A stretch of 64,000 bases of DNA from a virus: the IMG/VR virus record IMGVR_UViG_3300032322_001562, positions 1 through 64,000 of that record, one strand, 5' to 3'. Within the stretch, counting starts at the first letter, position 1. Each line of letters opens with the position of its first letter. The translations under genes were made by a program, and so were the position numbers. Under the pieces are notes generated by a model. The model was not told the origin of the DNA. It searched no databases and saw nothing but the letters and a program-made list of their open reading frames with translations. Positions 19,555-25,985 of this stretch are shown here, piece by piece.

Positions 19555-20627
19555 AAGTTGCAGTTTATACAATCGCACTTAACGAAGAACAGTTTGTAAA
19601 GCGTTGGGCGGAAAGTGCCAAAGACGCAGACTTTTTGCTTATTGCTGACACTGGCAGCACAGATGGCACTCAAGAAACTGCACGCTCTCTCGGAGTAAAT
19701 GTAGTTGACATAAGAATTAAGCCTTGGCGCTTCGATCTTGCAAGAAACGCATCCATGGCTTCAATACCAGCCGATATTGACTATTGCATTGCACTAGACA
19801 TGGATGAAGTGCTGCTTCCAGGTTGGCGCGAAGAGCTAGAAAAGGCTTTCGAGCAGGGATGGACCAGACCTCGCTACACATACACTTGGAGCTGGAAAGA
19901 CGAAGAAGAGACAATTCCAAGTCTTCAATACGGTGGAGATAAGATTCACGCCAGAGCAGGCTATAGATGGACACACCCAGTCCACGAAGTTATGAGAGGC
20001 TATGGTGGCCTCAAAGAGAGCCAGGGCTGGATAGCTCTAGAGATTCATCACCACCCAGATAAGTCCAAGCCAAGGTCTCAGTACTTCCCGCTTTTGGCCA
20101 TGTCTGTGGAAGAGGATCCAGACGACGATAGAAATGCCTTCTATTACGCCAGAGAGCTCTTCTTCTACAATCACAGGGAGCAGGCTATTTCCGAGTTCAA
20201 GAGGCATTTAAGCCTTCCTAGGGCCACCTGGGCCCCGGAGAGGGCCGCTTCTATGAGGTACCTCGCAAAGCTTGAGACAGACAAGGCAGCCGAGTGGCTA
20301 GAGAAGGCTATAAAGCAGTCCCCAGGTCGTAGGGAGTCTTTGGTCGAGCTGGCTATGCATCACTACGGGCACGGAAACTGGCAGCCCTGCTATGACAATG
20401 CGATTGCGGCGCTCGCAATAAAAGAGAAGCCTTTGGACTATCTTTGTGAAGATTTTGCCTGGGGCGCTTTGCCTTGGGACCTAGCTTCTATTTCCGCTTT
20501 TAGACTAGGTAAGGTTTCTGAAGCTATTGAGTATGGAGAAAAAGCTTTAGAGCTAGATCCAGAAAATGAAAGATTGAGAAACAATCTTATTTACTATCAC
20601 GCCGCTGCTGCTTCTTCTGCTGAATAG
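19551..20627 (+). CDS. Family 2 glycosyltransferase with TPR-like C-terminus
   Basis: 358 residues from ATG 19551 (ATGA overlap with the upstream stop); an in-frame upstream TTG lies inside the previous gene. KVAVYTIALNEEQFVKRW and LLIADTGSTDGTQETA are the GT2 donor-binding motifs, and IALDMDEVLLPGW (about 73-85) holds the DxD. Residues about 220-340 form helical pairs (FYYARELFFYNH, AASMRYLAKLETDKAAEWLEKAI, GKVSEAIEYGEKALELDPEN) like tetratricopeptide repeats that may bind the acceptor protein. Last gene of the operon; its 3' end overlaps the convergent WhiB gene by 41 bases. Confidence 0.8.
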   Translation: MKVAVYTIALNEEQFVKRWAESAKDADFLLIADTGSTDGTQETARSLGVNVVDIRIKPWRFDLARNASMASIPADIDYCIALDMDEVLLPGWREELEKAFEQGWTRPRYTYTWSWKDEEETIPSLQYGGDKIHARAGYRWTHPVHEVMRGYGGLKESQGWIALEIHHHPDKSKPRSQYFPLLAMSVEEDPDDDRNAFYYARELFFYNHREQAISEFKRHLSLPRATWAPERAASMRYLAKLETDKAAEWLEKAIKQSPGRRESLVELAMHHYGHGNWQPCYDNAIAALAIKEKPLDYLCEDFAWGALPWDLASISAFRLGKVSEAIEYGEKALELDPENERLRNNLIYYHAAAASSAE

Positions 20628-21057
20628 TGTGGTAAGCATCCACTGCGTTAGCACTGGTTCTACTCTGCCAAGTGAACTTGCAGGACTCGCAGCGGACAAT
20701 TCGCATAGTTGACCAACGGCCGCCGTCAGGTCTGTCAATAGTTGCAGTCTTAAGATGTTCAGTTTTAGCTTTGCAGTAAGGGCACAGAGGAAAACGCTTG
20801 TGACGCATCTCTTGACCTTCCCAGTTGACAGAAAGCGTTCTACGAATTTGCTCTGGGGTTAGTCCACCCCAAATTCCCCAAATTTGCTTATTATTAAGTG
20901 CCCACTGAACGCACTGCTTTCTTACTGGGCATTCATTGCAAAGCTTTTTTGCTTCCCACTGCTGAGATGGCTTGTTAGCGAAAAAGTTATTTATCTTGTC
21001 ATTATTTTGTGGCTTTGCACATTCGGCGTCTTCGTGCCACTCTGGATTGTTAATCAA
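20587..21057 (-). CDS. WhiB-like iron-sulfur regulator with C-terminal zinc ribbon
   Basis: 156 residues. The WhiB domain has Cys at DAEC (13) and at CNECPVRKQC (about 40-49), followed by GIWGGLTPEQ (about 61-70), the turn and AT-hook-side signature of the family, so a 4Fe-4S cluster is expected. Beyond about residue 85 an extra domain contains CPYCKAK and later CESCKFTW, a CxxC...CxxC zinc ribbon not found in standard WhiB proteins, then a Gln/Arg tail. WhiB proteins bind sigma factor and occur only in actinobacteria and their phages. It may redirect host transcription. Confidence 0.85.
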   Translation of the reverse strand: MINNPEWHEDAECAKPQNNDKINNFFANKPSQQWEAKKLCNECPVRKQCVQWALNNKQIWGIWGGLTPEQIRRTLSVNWEGQEMRHKRFPLCPYCKAKTEHLKTATIDRPDGGRWSTMRIVRCESCKFTWQSRTSANAVDAYHTIQQKKQQRRDSK

Positions 21058-21406
21058 CGTAAGGAACCTCTACAAAAGTAGTAGGAACTAGTTCCTCTGG
21101 TTCAACCATATCTCCGTAGAGGGTCTCGCCATTCTCGTCGCAGTAGGTGGGAATCCTTGCGCTTGGGAAAGTGGTAGACGCCCCTAGCGTCACTACCGAC
21201 TGCTCTATCATTCTGAAGCTTTGACCTAGAGATAGTGATATTCCATCTCGTTGAATAGAAGATGCCAGGGCACGCCTAACTACTTCGTTTTCAATGTCTA
21301 CGTGTTCGTGTGTGTAATATATAACTTCTGCCTCAGATAGAGTAATGGGAAGGCCTTCACCTTCCCACACACTCCACAGCGACTCGCCAATTCTTGAATC
21401 CTTCAT
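21050..21406 (-). CDS. Hypothetical protein
   Basis: 118 residues; not recognised. The N-terminal half is acidic and helical (DSRIGESLWSVWEGEG, SEAEVIYYTHEHVDIENEVVRRALASSIQRDG). The C-terminal half is rich in Pro, Thr and Glu. It overlaps the WhiB start by 8 bases and has a CGGTAAAAT element 29 bases before its own ATG, so it probably leads the WhiB transcription unit. Confidence 0.55.
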   Translation of the reverse strand: MKDSRIGESLWSVWEGEGLPITLSEAEVIYYTHEHVDIENEVVRRALASSIQRDGISLSLGQSFRMIEQSVVTLGASTTFPSARIPTYCDENGETLYGDMVEPEELVPTTFVEVPYVD

Positions 21407-21434
21407 AGAAGGATTTTATAATTACAAGCGTGTA

Positions 21435-21443
21435 ATTTTACCG
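21435..21443 (-). promoter_or_regulatory. CGGTAAAAT element upstream of 21406 gene
   Basis: Read on the minus strand, CGGTAAAAT lies 29 bases before the ATG at 21406. A second TAAAAT (minus) is present at about 21450-21457, within a short imperfect inverted repeat (TGTAATTTTACCGTAAATTACA). Confidence 0.4.
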
Positions 21444-21455
21444 TAAATTACAATT

Positions 21456-21947
21456 TTACTTAACGGGCCAAATATAGTCGTAACTGTCAGGTCTAGCACC
21501 AGTGTCTTCTGGCCAACCAAACTGGCTATACCACTCATAGTCTTTGTTGAGCAGTGCCATGCGGTGGCTAGAAGCTATCTGACCGAATAGATCCCTATCT
21601 CTCATCCAAGCAGGATAGCGATGGCTTTCTCTAGTTATACGGCCAAGCTTTACAGCCTGTATGTATGTGATCAAAGTCTTGGTGCCAATCGTGGACTTGT
21701 AGCCACGCTTTTCCCACTCCATGACCATCTTGAGAATGTAGGACACCAAAGCGCCCTCGTGACCTCGCCACATCTTAACGGCGGGGTGGTTACGCCAGCC
21801 CTTGGCTGTGCGGTGGTTGCCCTGTGGGTCCAGTTCCACAAGATTCATTAGGATTTGCCAGCCCTCTAGGGCTTGCTTATTTAGACGGGCGCGGTCAAGA
21901 ACCTGTGCGGTGTCCGCCGAGCCAAATAGCGGTACAAATGTTTGCAT
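21456..21947 (-). CDS. MSMEG_6728/pyrimidine-dimer glycosylase-like protein
   Basis: 163 residues. MQTFVPLFGSADTAQVLDRARLNKQ... followed by GWRNHPAVKMWRGHEGALVSYI and SSHRMALLNKDYEWYSQFGW are hallmarks of the actinobacterial MSMEG_6728 family. That family resembles T4 endonuclease V (DenV) in its RxxxLxxKDPxxYxxxFG segment. The catalytic N-terminal Thr of DenV is replaced here by the MQTF context, as in the host family, so glycosylase activity is uncertain. A DNA repair or uptake-protection function is inferred. Confidence 0.6.
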   Translation of the reverse strand: MQTFVPLFGSADTAQVLDRARLNKQALEGWQILMNLVELDPQGNHRTAKGWRNHPAVKMWRGHEGALVSYILKMVMEWEKRGYKSTIGTKTLITYIQAVKLGRITRESHRYPAWMRDRDLFGQIASSHRMALLNKDYEWYSQFGWPEDTGARPDSYDYIWPVK

Positions 21948-21982
21948 ACCTACACGCTAACAGGTTAGTTAGAGTTTGTCAA

Positions 21983-22222
21983 CTAGCTGTTGAAAGGTTT
22001 AAATACGCTTTGTTTCACATTGGCAAACACAGAAACTTCCAGTTCGTTACTGTATTTGGCAGCATCTTTTTCTTTTACCTGGGTAACCCTAAGCTCTACG
22101 TCAACCATTTCTGGCACCCCTTCGATGGGAATGCTTAAGAAGTTAGCAATCGCTTGGTAAGCCTGTAGCTTAGCCTCTTTGTATGTTTGAGCGTAGATCT
22201 TTAGATCAAAATTTACTCTCAT
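21983..22222 (-). CDS. Small hypothetical protein
   Basis: 79 residues with an alpha/beta pattern: MRVNFDLKIYAQTYKEAKLQAYQAIANFL then VDVELRVTQVKEK and NELEVSVFANVKQSV. No family is recognised. The ATG overlaps the stop of the upstream gene by one base (TAATG), so it is translationally coupled. Confidence 0.55.
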   Translation of the reverse strand: MRVNFDLKIYAQTYKEAKLQAYQAIANFLSIPIEGVPEMVDVELRVTQVKEKDAAKYSNELEVSVFANVKQSVFKPFNS

Positions 22223-22656
22223 TATTGCTTCTTATAGCGCTTTTCTAGTTTGTATGGGGAGTAGTGGACGCCCCTAAGTTCTGGCTTTTTTCCGTCGGTG
22301 TCGTTGAAGATGACGTCTCCGTAGCGTACTGCAACAACCTTTCCACGGCGGCCATTGTGCAAGGTTCCAAGGTTGTCTGTGAAGGCATCAGCCTTAACAC
22401 GGACAGTATCTCCAACTGTGATTTGTCCTGGTTGTAAGTCGATCCAGACGTAGTCATCTTCGTTTTCTTCTACTTTCAGAGTGTGTCCAAGAGCAAGCTT
22501 GGGGAACACGGTCAAAACTTCATTTGTCATGTTGTCGCTAAGCTTTGGAATTTCGGCCCAGGCATCCAGTAGCTTTAGGATAGCCTTACCTGATCCAACC
22601 TTAACTTTGGCAGCTTCTAGCTGCTCTATAATCCATTCGCGGTTAATTTCTGGCAT
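22222..22656 (-). CDS. Hypothetical protein with KOW/SH3-like barrel
   Basis: 144 residues. An N-terminal helical part (about 1-50) precedes a beta segment: QPGQITVGDTVRVKADAF...GRRGKVVAVRYGDVIFND (about 75-118). GDxVRVK...GRxGxVVxVR is the usual KOW-type small barrel that contacts RNA, DNA or ribosomal proteins. It ends Lys-rich. It overlaps the glycosyltransferase stop by one base. Specific role unknown. Confidence 0.5.
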   Translation of the reverse strand: MPEINREWIIEQLEAAKVKVGSGKAILKLLDAWAEIPKLSDNMTNEVLTVFPKLALGHTLKVEENEDDYVWIDLQPGQITVGDTVRVKADAFTDNLGTLHNGRRGKVVAVRYGDVIFNDTDGKKPELRGVHYSPYKLEKRYKKQ

Positions 22657-23663
22657 TAGATTTTCTCCTTCGCAGAGTCTAGCAGATTTATCTTAAGGGT
22701 TTCTAGTGATTCTTCCCGTTGAGGGATGGCATTGAGGTAGGACGATCTCTGAGAATTCGCCAACATTTGACGCACCGCTGGGTCGTAGTCTTCTATGTCG
22801 TACGCCAGCGCCGCCCAGCTTGGGTCAAATCTGTAGGTGTCCTGCCAATACGTGGCTATGGGGGTTCCAGTATTCATGGCTTGGAACATCCTGTAATTCC
22901 ACCAAGTCCCGACCTTGCGCTCCTGAGGTGGGATGATTAGCCCGATGCTGTTCCTGAGAACACCCAAAGCATAGTCATCGTCAGTTTTACGACCGGTTTT
23001 AGTTGGAATCCTAGGGAAGGACAAAATTTTCTCTAGCTCAGAAAGCCACGAATTCTTAGGATTTTCTACAGCCCACAAATCTCTTCTACCAATTCTCGGT
23101 GGCTCTGGATTTATTAGATTCGCATCTAGGTTAATCCCTAGTAAGTCCTCCGAGCTCACAAAGCCGAGAATGTTAGAAACCTTCTCTGAGGTAATCCAAG
23201 GCATAGAAGGATATACAACTTGAGGCCAGACTCCAGCGTCCATATTATTCGCTGCCAGTTCTATAAACTCTCGATTTTCATAAGCTTGTGCATATCCTTC
23301 TCTTTTTGAGTAGAAAGAGGTAAATAAGATTCCAGCGTCTCTTTTTAGGGCATTTACGCTGTTTTTGTATTGCCACATCTGTGGGCTATCGACTACTAGC
23401 TTGAGCTTAGGTGAGTCAGACATCAAACCTAAAAGATGGAGAGCTCCAAATATTTTATTTGCGCTCAGGGAGGTCGGTGCAATAAATCCAAAAATAATTA
23501 AATCGAAGTTATCTAAGTCTTTTTTAGTCCAAGACAAACTAGGAGACGCCCAGATTACTTCTTCTGCAATCTCAGAAAGAGCGTCAGATAAAACTGTAAA
23601 GAAGGTTGTGTTAGATGGTCGATTGCAATGGTTTGATCCCATGCCTGTAAATAGAACCTTCAT
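22656..23663 (-). CDS. GT-B-like glycosyltransferase
   Basis: 335 residues, ATG preceded by AAAGGAGAATC. The N-terminus MKVLFTGMGSNHCNRP...FFTVLSDAL and the strand-helix alternation DLIIFGFIAPTS, LKLVVDSPQMW fit an N-terminal Rossmann domain. The C-terminal half has IGLIIPPQERKVGTWWNYRMFQAMNTGTPIATYW, where the M(F)xAMxxGTPI segment corresponds to the donor-binding E/AMAxGxPV motif of GT-B enzymes. The family Glu (ExxAxG) is not evident. It follows the SSB terminator, so it begins a separate unit. Confidence 0.65.
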   Translation of the reverse strand: MKVLFTGMGSNHCNRPSNTTFFTVLSDALSEIAEEVIWASPSLSWTKKDLDNFDLIIFGFIAPTSLSANKIFGALHLLGLMSDSPKLKLVVDSPQMWQYKNSVNALKRDAGILFTSFYSKREGYAQAYENREFIELAANNMDAGVWPQVVYPSMPWITSEKVSNILGFVSSEDLLGINLDANLINPEPPRIGRRDLWAVENPKNSWLSELEKILSFPRIPTKTGRKTDDDYALGVLRNSIGLIIPPQERKVGTWWNYRMFQAMNTGTPIATYWQDTYRFDPSWAALAYDIEDYDPAVRQMLANSQRSSYLNAIPQREESLETLKINLLDSAKEKI

Positions 23664-23674
23664 GATTCTCCTTT

Positions 23675-23701
23675 AAAAGAAGGGGCACCTTTCGGTGCCC
23701 C
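23675..23701 (-). terminator. Intrinsic terminator after the SSB-like gene
   Basis: Minus strand: GGGGCACC-GAAA-GGTGCCCC, a perfect 8-bp stem with a GNRA tetraloop (23682-23701), followed by TTCTTTT. It sits 15 bases after the SSB stop and just before the next gene. A textbook rho-independent terminator. Confidence 0.85.
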
Positions 23702-23715
23702 TCCCATTAATTTAT

Positions 23716-24276
23716 TTAAAAGGGCTCGCTTACATCTGACACTGGCGAAGCTGGGGCAGGAGCCGGAGCTGGAGCCGGTGCAGGTGCAGGGGCTGGAGCA
23801 GCTGCAACAGGGGCTGGTGCAGGAGCAGGTGCAGGAGCTGCAGCAGCCGATGGCTGTGCAACCTGCACTGGATAGTAACGCTTGATTTCGTTGCTCTGAG
23901 TTCCGTTGTAAGTACGGGTTCCTAGAGTCGCACGGAAAGTGCGTCCTAGCAGAGCCTGCTCAATCTGAGCGTTAGTTGGGTTGGCACCGAAGAACTCTCT
24001 ACCAAGGCCCAATGCTGATGCCTTCATAAAGAACATGTTTAGTGCCTTTGGATTGTCAGCTGTGATTACCAGCTGATCCCATACGCGGCGGCGGTCGTGT
24101 GGACCACCCTGTACCTCGGTAGTAATTTTGAACATAGGCTTACCGCTCTGAGCAGTTACTGCCTGTGCCTCAATAACCTTGAGGTTGTAATCGCCGTCTG
24201 GTAGTGGCTGATAGTTGCTGGCTGAAGCAGCATCTCCGGCCTGAGCTACCAGATCGGACCAGTTTAGTGTTGACAT
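23716..24276 (-). CDS. Single-stranded DNA-binding-like protein (DUF669 type)
   Basis: 186 residues. LPDGDYNLKVIEAQAVTAQSGKPMFKITTEVQGGPHDRRRVWDQLVI (about 24-70) has the order G-x-Y...SGxPxxxxxxEVxxGP..GR.V found in phage DUF669 OB-like proteins that bind single-stranded DNA. Residues about 138-175 are Ala-Pro repeats (PAPAPAPAP), ending SPVSDVSEPF, a flexible arm with an acidic tip as in SSB proteins. First partner downstream of the RecA-like ATPase, with 11 bases between them. Confidence 0.7.
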   Translation of the reverse strand: MSTLNWSDLVAQAGDAASASNYQPLPDGDYNLKVIEAQAVTAQSGKPMFKITTEVQGGPHDRRRVWDQLVITADNPKALNMFFMKASALGLGREFFGANPTNAQIEQALLGRTFRATLGTRTYNGTQSNEIKRYYPVQVAQPSAAAAPAPAPAPAPVAAAPAPAPAPAPAPAPAPASPVSDVSEPF

Positions 24277-24287
24277 AAGTTGGCTCC

Positions 24288-25055
24288 TTAACTTGCCTTC
24301 TTAGTTGCTGAGGCCTTCTTCTCTCCGAAGACCATGTCTAGCATGCGCTCTACTCCTAGATCACCTTGCTCGACAATCTTACCTAGACGACCCTGAACTC
24401 GCTCGCCAGCCTCATACTCTGGAGTACGCTCAACATACATGCGGCGTACCTTGTATGGGGCTTGCAGTGGATCTGGATTTGGCATCGTCTCCACCGTTAT
24501 GGCTCCTAGTAGGTCGTAAAAATATGGGGCCTGAATAGCTAGCTGACCCTGCAGGTAAGGACGGTAAACGCCATCCTGACCCTTACGTGCCATAGCTGTC
24601 AGTACCACAGCCTCTAACGGCTGGGTTGGGTGCATCGTGAGGTCACGGAGGTCACGAAGTAGTGCACCCATGTGGCGAAGTAGTTCGCCCCACTGCTGCA
24701 TCTTCATTTGCTCTGTGCCTGCGATGTTATCCATGCACTTGACCTGTAGCTCCGAAATGGAGTCAATGATCAAGGACTTGAATTGGTGCTTACCTGACTG
24801 AAGCCACTGGAAAGCTTTGATGACTACGTCGTAGTCACGAACCTGGACAACAACAGTGTCCCAAGTTCCATCAGCCAGCGGCGGCTCCTGAGTCAGGGGG
24901 TCCCAGTACTTAACGTTGATTGGGAGGAATCTGTGTCCGCCCTCTACGTCGAGCATGAGACGTGGGTATGGTGCCGTTACAGCAAAGGTTGATTTACCAA
25001 CCTTAGACTCGCCATAAACCATAATTGTTAAACTGCGGTCTACTGTGTTTGACAT
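24288..25055 (-). CDS. RecA-fold ATPase, Sak4-like recombinase
   Basis: 255 residues. TIMVYGESKVGKSTFA (about 10-25) is Walker A, LIIDSISEL (about 93) Walker B, and VVLTAMARKGQDG (about 150) the following core strand. The length and the single RecA core match phage Sak4-type ATPases that anneal or exchange single strands together with an SSB and a Cas4-like nuclease. All three are adjacent here. The start ATG follows the nuclease stop with no gap. Confidence 0.75.
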   Translation of the reverse strand: MSNTVDRSLTIMVYGESKVGKSTFAVTAPYPRLMLDVEGGHRFLPINVKYWDPLTQEPPLADGTWDTVVVQVRDYDVVIKAFQWLQSGKHQFKSLIIDSISELQVKCMDNIAGTEQMKMQQWGELLRHMGALLRDLRDLTMHPTQPLEAVVLTAMARKGQDGVYRPYLQGQLAIQAPYFYDLLGAITVETMPNPDPLQAPYKVRRMYVERTPEYEAGERVQGRLGKIVEQGDLGVERMLDMVFGEKKASATKKAS

Positions 25056-25985
25056 TTACTCACTTCCCTTCATCTCTTCGGTTTTGTAGTATCCGTACGG
25101 GTCGGCGACCTCGAACGCGTCGCTAATTGCAGCCTCTGCGGCGCTTCCGTCGTCAACCAACGGGCAAATAGCGAAGAATTGGCACTTCCACTTGCAGTCT
25201 CTAGTAGGACGTGGATATGCATGCTTGTAGTGGCTCTCTCCAGCATCTAGAGCACTGCGAACCTTGAGAATATCTTCTAGGGTTCCTTCTAGTCTCTGGA
25301 AGAAAGAGCGAAGCGTAAATTGATTGTGGCGGACCTCAATCTGGTCATAGAACGGTGGCTTAGCGTAAGCGCCGCGCTTAACCTTGCGGAGCATTGTAAA
25401 TATGCCACCCTCGGAACGCTCATTGCCAGTGTTCTGAGCCTCTTCCAAGACCATGTAGGTAAGAATCTGCTCATTCATGTGAGCAATCGATCCAAAGTCG
25501 GCGAACGAGCCACCAACAGTCTTGAAGTCACGGAACATACGCACGCCATCAATCTTGCGGCGAACACGCATGTCAATCTTTCCCTGAAGAGTCACACGGC
25601 CGTCCATCATTGGGCGCTCGATAATCTCTTCTGTAGAAATCATTTCCAGCTCAGCGTCAATACCCTCTAGTTCTACCCACTCTAGGTAGCCTTCTAGCAT
25701 GACTCGGCCAAGCTCGGCTTCGGTTTCTAAAGTAGATGTGTCTCGGAAAGAGTCGTTCATCTTCTTCATATCGGCTGCCACTAAATCAGCGTGAGCTTGG
25801 AGTAGTGGCTTACCTGTTGAGTAGTACTGGTCAAGTGCCTCGTGGATTCTTGATCCAAGAGCCAGTGCTCCAGTGAAGTCTTGAACCTTTGGCTGCAGCC
25901 TGCGGTAGTAAGTAAACCACCAGCGTCGGCGGCAATCCTTAAACGTTTGGATTTCAGAGTTAGAAATCCTTACTGGTTCTGTCAT
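25056..25985 (-). CDS. Cas4/RecB-family PD-(D/E)XK exonuclease
   Basis: 309 residues. ISNSEIQTFKDCRRRWWFTYYR at the N-terminus contains the first Cys, GALALGSRIHEALDQYY the conserved His, TLQGKIDMRVRR the catalytic Asp, and MFRDFKTVGG the D-x-K. CKWKCQFFAICP near residue 275 supplies the remaining three Cys of a 4Fe-4S cluster. This is the Cas4-like exonuclease layout. There is no CRISPR array nearby, so it is a recombination/end-processing nuclease paired with the RecA-like ATPase. ATG overlaps the helicase stop (TAATG). Confidence 0.8.
   Translation of the reverse strand: MTEPVRISNSEIQTFKDCRRRWWFTYYRRLQPKVQDFTGALALGSRIHEALDQYYSTGKPLLQAHADLVAADMKKMNDSFRDTSTLETEAELGRVMLEGYLEWVELEGIDAELEMISTEEIIERPMMDGRVTLQGKIDMRVRRKIDGVRMFRDFKTVGGSFADFGSIAHMNEQILTYMVLEEAQNTGNERSEGGIFTMLRKVKRGAYAKPPFYDQIEVRHNQFTLRSFFQRLEGTLEDILKVRSALDAGESHYKHAYPRPTRDCKWKCQFFAICPLVDDGSAAEAAISDAFEVADPYGYYKTEEMKGSE

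Noticed and set aside
25056-25985. CRISPR-associated Cas4 with a CRISPR array
   Set aside because: No spaced direct repeats occur in the window. The nuclease sits beside an SSB-like protein and RecA-like ATPase, the usual phage recombination context.
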